From contig NC_134653.1 in assembly GCF_030463565.1 (NCBI RefSeq), positions 31,681,150 to 31,745,149 of the forward strand: 64,000 bases of DNA. The letters are read 5' to 3'. The DNA comes from Pelecanus crispus (Eukaryota; Chordata; Aves; Pelecaniformes; Pelecanidae). Every line of letters begins with the position of its first letter. Position 1 is the stretch's first letter. The translations under genes were made by a program, and so were the position numbers. Below the pieces are notes generated by a model that had not been told where the DNA came from, made no database searches, and was given only the letters and a program-made list of their open reading frames with translations. Positions 1 to 28,756 of the stretch are shown here, in pieces.

Positions 1-1887
1 AGGCAACCCATGAATGGGGCATGAGCCATCTCCAGGTAGGAAATGAGCAGCCAATGTGAGCCCAGGCGAGCTGCTCCCTGGTCCCACTGGCCAGAGCAGG
101 CCCTCTGTTAGCTGCCCCTTGCTCTCTCTAGGCTGAGAGAGCTGAACTAGCCCGATCCTAGTTCAATCTTTGCATCCCTCCATCACTACGGGAGCAAGGC
201 TGCAGCAGTACCATCCCCTGCTCACCCCAGCCAGGCTTTCCTCTGATGTCCCATGTTTCAGCAATCCTTCAGTCTGTACCTGGCTTCCCTCAGCCTCCAA
301 ACTGAGCGGTCAAACCTGACCTGAAAATCCACCTAGCTCTTCTGCAACTGCCTGGCGTCTGCAGTCTTCACTCTGCGTGCAGAGAGGAAGGAGAAGGAAG
401 ATGAGCCGGGCTCGTTCCCAGCATTTCATGGAGAACAGGGACAGGAGGGAGCATCCTTCGATCAGAGCAGGACACTGAGGGCCACGCTGGGCTTAGTGGT
501 GGAAATACAGCCGAAGAGAAAAAGGGCAGGAGCCGAGGGAGTGCAAAATGGCCCCAAATCATTGCCACGCAGGCTGGATCCTGGCACATACAGCATCTCT
601 CTGAATTTCTACTTTGCTCCGCTCCCGCTTGCGTTTCCCACAGGAGATGCTCCTGGTTTTGTCACCTGCAAGTGGCAGGAGCTGGTGATGATGGCAGCAG
701 GTCCTGCAGGAGCCCAGCATCACGCATATCGCCCCGGAGGGGAAGGATGAGCCATCCAAAACTCCCATTAACCCCCTCCGCACTTCGGCATGAGCCGATT
801 TGCGTGGGAGCTGATCCTTCTGCTCAGAGCTAATGAAGGAGGGAATTTCCTCAAGGAAAACAAAATGGTCTCAGCCCAAAAAGGCTCTTCTCTTCTGGAT
901 TTTTTTGTAAGGAACGGTGGCTGGAATTTTCCTCTTGGCTATGCTGACACAACCCCTTCTCCTCCAGTGTGGGAGGGGAATTTGGCCTGCTGATATTATA
1001 TGCCAAGTTTAGATCAGGATAATGATATACTGTTCGGGTTTCTATAGATTCTCAGGTCACTTTGCAAACATGAATTAATCTTCACAACACAGCTGCAAGG
1101 AAATGGAGGTTTTATTGTTCCTGATTTAAAGACAGGGAAACTTAGACCCGGGGAGTAAATATTTTTCACAAGGTTGCAGAGAAAACAAGCGATGGAGGCT
1201 GGGAGTGAACCCAGGGTCCCGAAAGCCTTTCCGTTTCTCGCAGCGCTGCAGAGCGCTCCTTCCCACACAAACCCGCTCTGAAGCATCATTTTACACCAGC
1301 CCAAAATGTAACTCTCTTTTATATTTAGCTCCCAGGTTCTGTAAAGGGACGTTATATAACAGACCTCAAGCGTGGCATTTTATAATTTACCAGCTCAACT
1401 TGTGCTGCTTCTAGAAACCCGCCTGTGCAGTGTATTCCCCGGCTCGGCGCAGAGCCCTCTCCTATCTCCTTCTGAGCTGGCAAAATATCCCACTGGGCAC
1501 TCATCTGCAGTTTTAAAACCCCGTGGCGTGCCATCCTCCCAGCCCCAGGTTGCCGTGCCGTCTCTTAAGCAATTAGTGCTGTCATCAGCTCCATTTTCAT
1601 TGTCGAATTTTTTGCTCCTGCGAGAGGAGGAAAGGAGGTAGCTGGACGTGCTGCAGGTGCAGCTCTTGCCAGTGTGAAATCCTCTTTTGGGTTGCAAACT
1701 GGACCAACAGGCTCTGAAATCCCTGGGGGGAGGTGGGGAGGGCGGGCACCCAGGTGGCCCTCCCAGCTGGGCTCTGCAGGAAGTCCCACCCATCCCCCCA
1801 CAAAAATTGGTGTCCCCAAAGCTGGGGTGAGTGAGGCAACACAGTCAGCACTGTGCAGGGATGTCCCTGGTGCCATACAGTCCTTGT

Positions 1888-1911
1888 ATCCCTGCATCCC
1901 TGCATCCCTGC
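1888..1911 (+). repeat. Three 8-bp tandem units ATCCCTGC
   Basis: The unit ATCCCTGC occurs three times head to tail without mismatch. It is a simple minisatellite-like repeat with no coding context. Confidence 0.9.
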
Positions 1912-2473
1912 TGCTCCCACCCCCAGGCACGCCGGGAGGGCTGCAGACCCCCATGCATCAGAAATCAGGGCTTTACGCCCTGGGATACACTCCCCCCAGA
2001 GAAGAAACCCAACCCTAAAGCTCCAGTGGCTGCACAGTATCTTTGATGCTCAGTGCTCCCGACAGCCTGTCTGGTCCTCTCTGGATCTGCCGCCCCAGCC
2101 CAATGCAAGAGCCCGACGCTTTGGGAAGGCCTCGCATTGCCACATGTCCCTGCACGTGTCCTCTTTCTCTGACTGATGGCAAGTTAAGCACAGACTCACC
2201 GGAGCGGGAAGAGCATGTTGCCTAATGGCGAGACCTCAGCGTGCTCCCTCCACCTGCAGCAAACTGCTGCTGCTGGGCTTGGGAGAGAGATTTTTCAGCA
2301 GCTCCTCTGCTCTGGCAGCGAGCATCCTCCCCAGACACAGCTGGTCCTGCTGGGGGACCTGACTCTGCCCCAGCACAGAGCAGAGCAGGCAAATACCAGA
2401 CCACAACTGCATCGCTCCCTTCTGGCACTGCAGCACAAGCCCAGCGTGCCAGCAGCCCGCAGCCCCCTGCCCC

Positions 2474-2517
2474 ATCCACATGTTGAAGCTTCTCCATCCA
2501 CATGTTGAAGCTTCTCC
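2474..2517 (+). repeat. Perfect 22-bp tandem duplication
   Basis: Two identical 22-bp copies (2,474-2,495 and 2,496-2,517) abut exactly. Each contains ACATGTTGAAGCTTCTCC. Perfect identity suggests a recent slippage or duplication event. Confidence 0.92.
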
Positions 2518-4744
2518 ATGCTCTGAACGTCTATTGACTGCTGAAGAGCTTGGAAATCTGGGGTGTAAGGGTGAAAGGGGAAATGCCAGGGTAACAGCTT
2601 TTAGGATCCAGCCCTGATCAGTACTGGCATCCAGCTGGGGAGGCTGCAAAGGTGCACTGCAGGTTAAGCACTGTTGCAGGGCTGACACCTCCAAGGTGAG
2701 CTGAGGTTGGCAGGACAAACCCAACTGGCAGCATTTTGGGCTTAAATCCCTGCCTGCAGGAGGAGGCAAAAAGCCACATTAAGGAATATTTGCTGACGTG
2801 GTGGTAGGGGAAGGGCACCCTGGCTCACCCACCAGTGCTGCAGCCCCCCAGCCCCTCTGGTGCCATGAGCCTGCTCCGTCTGGGGCCTGGGAGCAGCTGA
2901 CAGGAGCCCCCGGCGGACAGACAGACAGACTGCCCTGCTGTGCTCATCTCCAGGCCAGGACAATGGGGCTGATCCTCTTTTGGCTGAGCTGAGCGATCAC
3001 ATGGGGTGGCCTTAAATCCTGCCACGTGCCTTTTCCAATACGTTATTTCTATAATAATATATATAAACTGGAGCTCCCTGAGTTTTGCCATAAGCTCGGG
3101 TGCCTGGTGCCGATGAGCAGCGAGAGCTCGTCCTGCTGCTCGCTTCCTTCTCCCTCTGAAAGCTGAGCACTTAACTCTCAGATTATTGTAACCTTCAACA
3201 TCTGCAATAAACAACACAAAGGACTTGGCGTGTGACTCAGAGAGGGATGAGGAAATGACCAGAAACTTCAGATCCTGAGCTGAAAATACTGTTTTACTAA
3301 AAATACACGTCCAGCCTGTTTCAGTGCATGAGACTGTCTCCGCCCTGGGAGGTGAGTTGCAGTCACATCACTGAATATCATCATCAAACAAGTGAAACAG
3401 AAGAGCATTAATTAATCAAGCAGTTGATGGCACAGCATTTAAAGGCTGTGCTTGGGAGAACATAGCAGCAGCAAGCGGAGGATTTAAAGCGTCTCTTAGT
3501 GCTCCTGCTGCAACCCAGGGGAGTCGGGGACACCCCACAGCCTGAAAGGCATTTCCAGAGCAGGACCAGTAAAAGCACAGGGATGTGTGTTCCCCCAGCA
3601 TGGGCATATGACACTTTCCATATTAATCAGAGCACAATAAAAAACACCAAACAGAAATGAGCTCGTCAGCGTGGCCGAGCTTCCAGCACACGAGGATCGA
3701 GTGTGTTCTCATCATCCTGGCTGCTTGCACCCCTGGGATTTCCAATCCCTCCTTGCACTCTGGTTTCAAGCCCTGGGGAATTCAGCAGTGGTACCGCAGT
3801 TTCACCAAGTGACTCATACCTCTTCACCTTCAGACTTTACTTCCTCACCGTTCTACGCTTTCTCATGCAAATGGTACGCCTGGGCTGAGGTACTGCTGCT
3901 CCTGGGAGCACTTCTGGCATCGCCTGCTGCCACTGGAAGGAGCAAGTCTGGATGAGACAGGGCAGCTCGCTTTACTAGCTGGAGCTGGGAAGATACTGCA
4001 ATGTGCACCCTTGATAATAAGTAAATGCATAATATTACTTTTATTACAATGTGCAACCTTGATAAAAAATAATTAAGTAAATTCATTAAAATGTGTCTGT
4101 GGCTGAGCAACGTAACACCGCAGCAGAGCTGCGGGCTTGTACCACCTCCTTCCCCGCAGACGGCAGTGGGGACCGAAGCACCCAGCCACGGCACCGGGGA
4201 CACCAGGCAGCACTGCTCACGAGGGAGGAGGACACCCAAGTCTGGAAAAGGTCATTTGAGCAACCAAAATTTAAAAGAGTGCAGGAAGGAAGAAAACAGA
4301 GGCAATGGTGACTGCTTGCCTTGTCTTAACCTGTTGCCCATGCTTACACTGTTGTTAAAATAGGGAGATAGCATTAGCCTGGGTTGAAAGAGCAGTGAAG
4401 ACAAAGCAAATAAGGGCTGGGAGAAGAAGCACATGCTCTGCCATGACCATCCCCCTGGGTCCTCTCCGGAGGTCATGGCTGCGAAGGCATCTCATCAGCA
4501 GCGCAGGCTCCGCAGCAGCCAGGACACGTCTCCTGGGGTCTCCGAGCCGCCCCAGGGCTCCTGCGCAGACCCCAATGGCAAGCAGGTCTTGGGGGTCAGC
4601 CCACAGCTTGCGTTCCCCCCAGGCTTGTCCTCGGCAGCTGCCCCCATATCACCGGCCCCGGCACGTGCCGCGGCTTTCCTTCCTCGGCTGGGGAAGGACA
4701 GTGACCTTGCCGCTGCTTACGGCTCGTGTGTGCCAAATCACACC

Positions 4745-4890
4745 TATAAAAGGGAGAAAAGTTCAGCTGAAAAATACAGCTTACCTTTTTATAGAGGAAT
4801 ATGGGATCTATTACATTCCAGCTGAAACCTTTCCAAAAAGCCAGGTGGGACTTTTTCTATATATATCTAAATAAAACCATTTCTCTCAAC

Positions 4891-4917
<27 letters not shown>
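4745..4917 (+). other. Retrocopy-like 3' end: TATA motif, AATAAA, A27 tract
   Basis: TATAAAAG (4,745-4,752) is followed by about 115 bp of A/T-rich sequence, the poly(A) hexamer AATAAA (4,870-4,875), a 15-nt gap, and 27 uninterrupted A residues (4,891-4,917). The order hexamer, short gap, long A tract is what a reverse-transcribed polyadenylated RNA leaves behind. I do not recognise the upstream sequence, and I could not find a clear target-site duplication flanking it. A chance A-run beside a chance hexamer remains possible. Confidence 0.4.
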
Positions 4918-4921
<4 letters not shown>

Positions 4922-6802
4922 TCTGGCAACTATCCCACGCTGAGAAAGACATTTAATTGAAGCCACACAAAAGGCAGTCGGTCTCACCAGCAATTGCACT
5001 TCTATCGCCTCCAGAAAGATTGACGCACGGATTCAAAACCAAGGATGAATGTCAGCTGTCAGGTCCCTAAGGCTCTCCAGTGACCTACATGCTACCAAGA
5101 AAAAAAAATACCCAACACTTGTTTGAAGTTGCGTTGGGAGAAGTGGCAAAGGTAGGATGGCTCGGCAGAGGGGGATCACCGAGCCAGGAGCTGGGGTGAA
5201 GCATCCCCCATGCAGGCACTGCCTGGAGCAAACCCCCTCTCCTGGGGAGCTTGCAGTGTAAATCCATCAGGGCATGGAGCTACCCAGCAGCAGCTCTCGC
5301 TGGTCCCTTCCTCACCCCGCATTAGAAAAGTTAAATTCACAGCAAGCTTAGCACAGAGGGAACTCTTTGCAGGGAAGTCAAATGGGAGGTCACCAAGGCT
5401 TTCACCTTTGGTGGAGGCTGCAGAGAAGCAGGCTGTGTGGGTGCATGGGGCTTCTCTGACCCCTAGAAGGCTTTCTCCATCTCCGGAGATGTTCCTGCTT
5501 CATCTCCAGACACTTGTGTTTCAGGCTGAACTACCTGGGAAAAGGCAGTTGTGTTGGGAAGTGTCCCATGAGGAGGTACAAAGGAGAAGTTCTGATGGTT
5601 CAAGTTATCATCAGATAAACCTTCAGGTGTGCATAAACTTTCAGAAACTACTTTCCTTCTAAAATACTGCCTCTTGGCCTCAAAATTCACTTCTCCTTCT
5701 CGTGCGCAATGGGAGGGGACCCGTCCCCGTGGCAGGTTTGGCCAAGTTGCATGTGCTGAATCAATGAGTGTCAGGAGGTACCATGAGAAGGTTCAGTCTG
5801 ATCCTCGCCAGGTCTGTAGAGCCTCGCGTGGGCATCTCTTCCCTGCTCCAGCTTTGATGTGACAGCTACTGTCACCGGGCACATCCTCGCTTGTGCCAGC
5901 TTGGCAGCGATGGGCCAACCTGGGGTGGCTACCGGTGGCTGGCCATGAGTCCTGCCTGATGTGTGTCTGGATGGAAACGTGAGGGCCATCCCTCTGCCAG
6001 AGCTGGATCCAACACGACAGCGCTGAGCACTCAAGCTGAAAGGACCGGTAGTCCTCTCCGCTTTACAATGCTCATTCCCTTTTCTTATGTGCCATGATTG
6101 TCCAAGACAACACACACTCAGGTTTCACTCTCTGCCCATAGTTTGCCTTTGTACTCCTCTCCCTTTCCCACAAAGCACATTAATTTCTGCAACCCCCCTT
6201 TATAATAAATCCAAACCCACCAAACTCAGTGGCGAGCGTCCCCTGGAAGGAAAAGGGAGGGCAGGAGGGGAATTCAGTAACAAGATGTAATCATACATTT
6301 GAACCCTAAATGCATCCTTGAATAATCAAAGCTGTTCTGGCTGCAGCGTGAACGCTTCCTCTAATCTTTTTTTTTCCTTTTTAAATGGAAAAAACAGACT
6401 GCCTGTGCTGACAGACATTCACTCTGAGGCAGAAGTTTCACATCAGCCCCCGTGTCCTGCTGGCTGTCCCGGAGCCGATGCAATGCTGAAGTCTCACCCG
6501 ATCCCAGTCTTGCATTGGGCTGAATCTCACCCGCTGCGCAAACATGTGCAGGGTGTTCTTACTGCAAACAAGGCATCTATTTTTAAAAGGCAAAAAATCA
6601 CGTGAAGTAAAACATGGAGGGAAAGAAGGGGAAAATCGATTTCCCGGAGAGCAGAGACTGGAACAAAAGTGGCAAGTTTCCACAGCTCCCTTTTCTCCAC
6701 AGATTATTGTTTCCAACTTCCCTGTCTCACCTGCTGCCTGACAGCATATGTGTGTATGGAAGCGTTTATGTAAAAGCCCAATTTATTGGTTAAAAACCAA
6801 TT

Positions 6803-6826
6803 GTATATGTATATATATATACTATT
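6803..6826. repeat. TA-rich microsatellite
   Basis: An alternating TA/TG tract of about two dozen bases; simple sequence only. Confidence 0.8.
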
Positions 6827-9800
6827 GTATATGCTACTGTTTGCAGCCCTTAGATTTATCACCACATCCAAAGCGAAACACTCGTGATTTATCACCAAAG
6901 GCTCCCAGCCGGAGACCGGCGTGGGAGAGAGCCTGGCTCCATTGCTTTGCATCTGTCTGTGCTGCAACCCAGAGACAGGATTGCAGCTACCCGGGTCACG
7001 TTTGCTTTAAACCAGCTCGCAGCAGCACCCAAAGCACCGTGGGTGCCATGGTGAGCCCTGCCCGCCTTTCTGTCGGGTGTACCCTGTAGCGCTTTGCAAG
7101 CTCTCCAGCATGCTGGAGATCCACAAGGTCTCCCTCTCTGCTGCTGGGATAAGCCGCTGCGTCCTCTCCAAGGGGTGCAAGGGGCTTTGCCCAGCTGAAG
7201 CTGCCCACAACGTGGAGGAGACACTGTCCCAGGTAAAAGAAGGTTTCCTCAAGTCTCTTAAGGCATCCTCTGGATGCGGGTGCAGGTCTGTTGAGCCGAG
7301 AACACAGCTCAGCATGACTCAGGCTGAGGATTTCAGATGAGTTAAATCTGTTTCATACTCACTCCCTCAACCGGATAATTACCATTAATTATACAGGCTT
7401 GAACTCTGGCCACGCTCTCTCGGGGACCTAGGAGATGCTGCTCTTGTAGGCGGCTGCGTGCCCGGGAGAGCCAGCGCGGGACCGCACCTGCTGTCATGCG
7501 GCAGCTGAAGGCGGCTGCGGCAAAGGCGGCACTTGCCGAATGGCACGGCTGGAGACCTTGTCCTCCACGCTACACCCAGTCCCGAGGGATGCCGACGGCA
7601 GAGGATGCCCCAGGGCAAAGCAGCAGCTCACAATGGCGTGCCAGAGCTGTGTGGACAAACCAGAAGGGAATCCAGGGATCAAAGGTGACTCCAGCCATGG
7701 ATTCCTCCGAATCCTTTCGTACCAATTTTGGCGCAACGTTATGTAAGAGCAGCCCAGCTCCTGAAAATCTGCCAGGCTCACGAGCAGCGAGCAGCAAGGA
7801 TGAGGTGAGAATAGAAACAAATAAATAAGCACACGTGGCAGCTACCTCCACAGTGGACCACGTTTTCAAACGCTGCATGTAAGCAGAAACTCCAGGTGTC
7901 CGAGAGCCGTCAGTGGGATTGTTCTGGATTTTTAGGAGTGTAAGGGAAAATAAAACCTGGACCAGCAAAGCCACTGCCCTCCAAACATTTGTTACCTGTC
8001 CCAGGCCGGGGAAGGCTTTGATGCACCAGCCTTTGGGCAGCCTGCAGGCACCTGCAGGTGGGATTTCCCACATATTTGATCTGCATTTTAAAATCCCCAG
8101 TGGAGTCAGGGATCCACAGGGTGCCTGGAAGATCTCTTTCTCACTCCTGCATCCTGTTCAGTGATGTGTCTCCCACCAGGGTCTGCAGAGGCACAGCAGC
8201 CGTTTGACCAAGAGCAAATCAACAGACCTTCATCTTATTTCCACTTTCCCACTCCCCTGGCAGGCCTCCTGGTCCTCCTTTTTCATCAGTTTTGATTAGA
8301 GAAGCAGCTCATCCATGAAGCAGAGTTATGCTGGGTTAAAATCAGGGGAAGCAAAGAAACCTGCCATGTCTCATCCCAGCCGCTTGCAGGTCCCAGGCTG
8401 CTTATGTGCATTTTTGGCCAATGCAATGAGGAACATCCACGAAATGCTTTCTTCAAGTCACGTGAAGCTGAAGCTACACAAAATGTCCCACTTAATCTTT
8501 GTGAGAAGCAGTTGCCTCTCCCCATCTTGCAAGGTCCGCTCCACACCATGGGACAATTCACGTCCCTCTGTAACCACCTCCAAGCAGACCAAGACGAGCC
8601 ATGCAGAGAGCTACTCCGCTCCCCACTGCCTCTCCCCTTGCACAGCAAAAAGAAAAGGCAAATTATGCTTGCCCCACCAGAAACCAGCTGAAGAAGGGCT
8701 GAAAAGCCCGTTTCTGGATGTATAGCACCGGCTGCCACATATGTTTTTCCCTTTCTCCCTCCATGAACAGCTCAGCTGAGCCCCGTGGAAACCCGCAAAA
8801 GCTTTCTAGCCGGTTATGAAACTCAGGCTTTGGCGGAGCATAGAGATTCCTGACCGAAGAGGGGAAGACGGGGGTTCCACTCCTTGCCAAAGCAGCGTCA
8901 ACTGATCCGCTACGGCTGTTCTCCACTTAAAGTAGGACAAAGCCTCCTTTAGCGCTGTTTATCCTCTTTTTCTAAGTGACAGAGCAGATGACCGCCACAC
9001 TTGCCCAGGGATGCTCAACCACGGACAGGACGCATCAATGGCTCTTGTGCCTGGTCTAGCCTTGAAAGCTAGATTCATATAAGAAATTCACCAAGAGGGT
9101 GGAATGTGCTGTGTTTTCTTAATCCAAATAGCTATAGCAGGAAAAATTCTATTGTGGTCACTGCTATATTAGGAAAAAAGCGACTTCTGACATTTTTATA
9201 TGAGAAGGATTTTATTTGTAGTATTTTTGCCAGTAGGAACCTTCCAAAACTCACCAATAGAACATTTTTCCATTCAAAAATACCTTTCATCAGAAACCCA
9301 TGAAGTACATCAACTTTAACCAAAAAAAAAAAAAACCCAAAAGTAGGAGGGGAGGAATGGCAAATCACATTTCTCCCATGTCAAAATAGTCTGTCTCAAA
9401 ATTTTCTGATCAGAATCTTTTAACATTCTTTATCAAAAATGTGATTTTGTGATTTTAACAAACTTGAGATGGACTTGTCATCATTGTTGACAGCTTGTGT
9501 TGCTGGGAGATTTCAGACTGAAACCAGCTGTTGAGACTGTGAAATGTTCGGCTCAGTGGAAATCAAGGCCTGGTTCTGGCGTACACCAGCGAGAAGAAAG
9601 AGTGTAACGAAGTCTGCAGCAGGCATCCTGCTGCTGGGTGACTGGGGATGGGGCTTCATTTGGATTCTGCACGTGGTTTGAGTCCCTGGCGAGCCCCAAG
9701 GTGAAGCCAGAGGCTCCGGAGCAGCAGCCAGCCCCGAGCTCCTCACCAGGTCCTGGATGGTGCGGCCGCCTGCCTGCAGTCTGCAGGTTTCGTTGCTGGA

Positions 9801-10302
9801 AGGAGATCATTGCACTGTATGTTTTGTAAATAAAATATGACACTAAGAAAACACCTGCCTGTGCGTCATCAACTCCCTTCCAAACAGGACATGGACCCCT
9901 ACATCTTCAGATCAGCCTCGCGGCATGTTCCAGCTGCTCTTCTTTTGTCTGACAAATTGGCACCGTCTACCCCCAAAACTCTGCAGCATCTGAAATTTGG
10001 AGGTCAGCAAAATATTTTAGACATCAGAGGCAAGAAGCATGCATAAAAGGTTTATCTTGATTGTAACACAAGGAAATCTGGATGCAAATAGTAGGAGTTA
10101 TGAAAACATTTAAATCGTGGCTGTGTATCGTGTTAGGAAAAATAACATTTGACCCACAAGTCACCCGTTCTTGTTTTTGCAATGTTTGAACAGTCTGTGT
10201 AGATCTTTGTTTGAAATGTACACAAACACACTGAATTTCACGGACTTAGCAAATATGTAATCTAAGGCAAGGGAAAGTGTGGGTGACTCGCATTTCTTAC
10301 GA

Positions 10303-10503
10303 TCCACCTACATACAGGGATAAAAGAAGGAGCGTTTCATTATTATCTGCATATATATATGTACATGTGTGTATATATAGTGTATATACATATTGTATTA
10401 TACATGCTGTGTATGTACGTGTGTGCATATATTTTGTGTGTGTATATATATGTGCAGAACAATAATGAAACGCTCCTTATTTGCTCCTGTATGTAGGTTG
10501 GTA
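10303..10503. repeat. Long imperfect inverted repeat (hairpin)
   Basis: The left arm (about 10,303-10,362) and right arm (about 10,441-10,503) are reverse complements over roughly 55-60 bp. Two blocks pair perfectly: 10,307-10,318 with 10,486-10,497 (CCTACATACAGG) and 10,327-10,344 with 10,461-10,478 (AAGGAGCGTTTCATTATT). Between the blocks the arms differ by a few substitutions and a one-base indel. The loop of about 80 bp is TA/TG microsatellite, which itself can partly pair. It could be a MITE-like non-autonomous DNA transposon, an inverted duplication, or the source of a hairpin RNA. I recognise no known family. Confidence 0.85.
10351..10456. repeat. TA/TG microsatellite in the hairpin loop
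   Basis: Alternating TATATA and TGTG runs, interrupted by short unique pieces, fill the loop of the inverted repeat. Confidence 0.85.
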
Positions 10504-13495
10504 TTATATATAGAATATCTATATTTTTAAACGTAGCCAGATTATGAGCAACCGTACGATAAACTGAAGTGGCATGCGCATGAGATAGTGAGGACGAATT
10601 AGTGGGGAAAGATATTTTACACGGAGGCTTCCAAGGAATGTTAGCAGAGCAGTGATTTCTTTGTGGAATTTCGGGGGGGGGGGAGGCAGATGAAAAGACA
10701 CAAAGGTCTCAGAGCTGCGAGCGAGACAAACCATACATCATCATGTATTTAGCAAACTAGAATGCAAATTGTAGACACATAGAAAGAAGGGGGGAATATA
10801 TGAACCATAAGCTTCAAAATTATGGAATGTTTCAAGCCTGTGTGAAGAGTTTAAGGACAAAGGGATTTCCCTGATTGCTCCCCCTGTAGAAATAAATCAT
10901 TGTTGTGAGCAACACCGGAGAACAAAATAGTTTCAGGATATTTATAACACCTTGGCTGGATCCCTTTTCTAATCAGAGAAGCTGGTGTGGGGCGAGGCTT
11001 GTTATTTCCAGCAGAGAAAAGTTAGCTTATTAAAAAGATAATTTTGTGGTGGCATTTTAATATCTCTGGCTCATCACAGAGTTTACTGCTGTTAAGTAAG
11101 GGTCCTTACTTTTTACGCTCACATAGCAAAAATGTAAATGCAAAAGACCCTGTGTAAAAATACAGCCCCCTCTGAACAGGACCCCAAGCATTGGCGGCTG
11201 TTGTTGAGATGCGGAGCTGTAGCAATGCGAGTTGGCTATCAAGGTGATGACAGGGCCTTGACGGATTCGCCTTTATCTGTCACTTCTCTCCCTTCCCCTT
11301 GGCTACGCCTCTTTTAACAAGAATTGACAGTGCTTTGGACCTTGCCTGATGTGGTTCAGCAAAGGAGATATAGTCTTTGCCTTCACTGGTCTCTTCTGAA
11401 GGGCCAGATCCTTCCTTCCAGAAGTACGGTCTTTCCAGTGAATCCCTAAGTACATCTCCTGGATCGCACTCTCAAGGTGCTGAGCTATCCCCCTCCGCCC
11501 GGTTTCCCAGAGCATTAATGGGAGTGAAAGGGACTCAGCACCACGCTAAAGGTGCTCAGATCCTCGCAGGACTCATCCCTGGAGAGGGGGTAACAGCGGA
11601 AGGATGAGAGAAGGAGATCTTTCCAGCAAGGAAAACAAGACCGGGAAGGTTCCTCTGGAAACACAGGACCAATTTCCCTTTTTAAATAATTCAGCAAAGT
11701 CCAAGAGAACAACTTGCCCTGCAGAATTAGAAAGGATTTGGAAGAGAAAGCAAGCGTTCAGTGTCAAAGAGCTAGGGGGGGGGCATTCCCTGGGAAGGTG
11801 CAGCACAAAAATAGATGTAAATCTGTAAATGTTGTCACATTGAAGTAAATCTGAAGTAACTCTATTGTCTTCAACGGGGTTACTTTGGGCTTACACCAGC
11901 ATGACTAAGATTAGCATATCGGCTTGGGTGTGCTCGTTATGATAAGCGTTCGCTCAGGGAAGTCGAATGTTGAAGCTGCGTTTTGCAACGGACAAGCACC
12001 TGTGTTTTGGGTAGACTCTGTCTGCGTTCTCTTATCTCCTTCCTCCCGACAGATCTAAGGTGTGCTGAGACTGCAAGTCCTTTGCTTTATCGCCCTCACG
12101 AACCTGAACTCTGTTCTGGCCCTGCCACGGTAATAAGCTGTTATGAATATTGTATAAGTGTTGGCAGGAGGAATCCGGCATGCATAGTGGGAGCAATTCA
12201 CGCAGGGAAGGGAGGGGAGGAGGAAAGAGGTTGACACAGCCATCCCTGCAAATTAAAGTAGGAGTAAATACAGCAATTAAATAATATTCAATCAGAGATG
12301 CAAACTGAACAGTGGGAAAGGCCCTCACAGCCCATCTCCCTTGCAAATGCAATGCAATTTATGAGCAGAACCTCCTTTAATTGCTAATAGCCAAGCCGTA
12401 GCTACATATAGAACAAAATAATAGCGTAAGTGTGAAATAAAATAGCAAGATGCTCTTGAAAGAGTAGGCTAATTTCTCCATCCATAAGGATTTCAAAGTG
12501 CTGAACATTTGTTACTTAGAAGTATTTGCAGGGGCAGAGTCATATATCTGAAGTTGCTCAGGAGCTGAAGGGTGCAGAAACTCCCGTGAATGAGCAGAGA
12601 GGGGAGCTTACAGCCCAGCAGCGACCAGGCAGTGGGGCACGCTCTGCAAAAGCCGGCGATGGGCACCGAGCAGCGGTGGGTCTCGTGTGGGGCACCCTGC
12701 GGGCCAGGGGCCGCAGGTCGCCCAGGCCAGGGTGTGCGGGGAGCGGGAAGGGGCCACCGCCACCTTCACCACATGCCCCACAGGCCTTCCCCCCACAGGC
12801 CGTAACACCCTGTGAGGGAGATGGCAGCTGCAGGCATGATTTTGGAGGTGTTTGCCCTGTTTTAGGGCTGGGGAAACGGCCATTCCCCAGAGGGGGGAGC
12901 GCAACCCTCATGCCTGCTGCCTCAACGCCAAGCCGCTGCCGCCTCATGAGTCCAGGCAACGTAGCCTCCGAGCGGGCGCCGTGAGGAGGCAGCACCGACA
13001 GAAGCCCGACCCCAGCCACCGCCCCCCACCATCGGCAGACGCCAAACGGCCTGCTGGTCCAGCTCACGGCCGGGTTTCGACGGACCGAGGCCAGGCCAGA
13101 CCCTCTGGCAGCCCTGACACGACAAGGCGGCAGCGCCGCACTATTTCATCTCCCGCGAGCGGAAGGATTCTGCGCGCGAGGCGCGAGTTTCCTCCGCCCC
13201 GCTCTTCCCGCCCGGCCTATAAAGAGTTTCCGGTGAGCCGCGTCGCGCTCCTAGTATCCGTGCGCCGGCCGAGCTCGCTGAGGAGACGGCGGCCATTTTG
13301 TTCAGTGCTGGGTCTCTGCTGAGACCGGCGGTCGGGGGGGGGGGCGGGGGGGAAGAGAGAGAGGGAAGAAGGAGAGCGGGGAGGAGAGGAGGAAGGGGAA
13401 AAACGAGACAGAACGAGGAGAGAAATCGGGCCGGCCAAGCAGCGAGCGGAGGGAGGGGAGCCGCGGGGAGGGGTCCGCCCGGCCGCTGAGAGGCG

Positions 13496-28756
<15,261 letters not shown>

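Larger units (their letters stand above)
1..12550. other. Non-coding region upstream of PPP1CC
   Basis: I looked here for genes that flank PPP1CC in mammals (CCDC63, MYL2) and saw no EF-hand, coiled-coil or other recognisable exon. Open frames are short, on both strands, and lack flanking splice consensus with conserved content. The stretch contains short tandem repeats (1,888; 2,474), TA-rich microsatellites (6,803; 10,351), a retrocopy-like poly(A) end (4,745-4,917) and a hairpin (10,303-10,503), listed separately. Distal enhancers or a lncRNA could be present but cannot be shown by reading. Confidence 0.6.

Noticed and set aside
1-12550. CCDC63 or MYL2 exons expected upstream of PPP1CC
   Set aside because: No EF-hand or coiled-coil exon with splice sites could be recognised.
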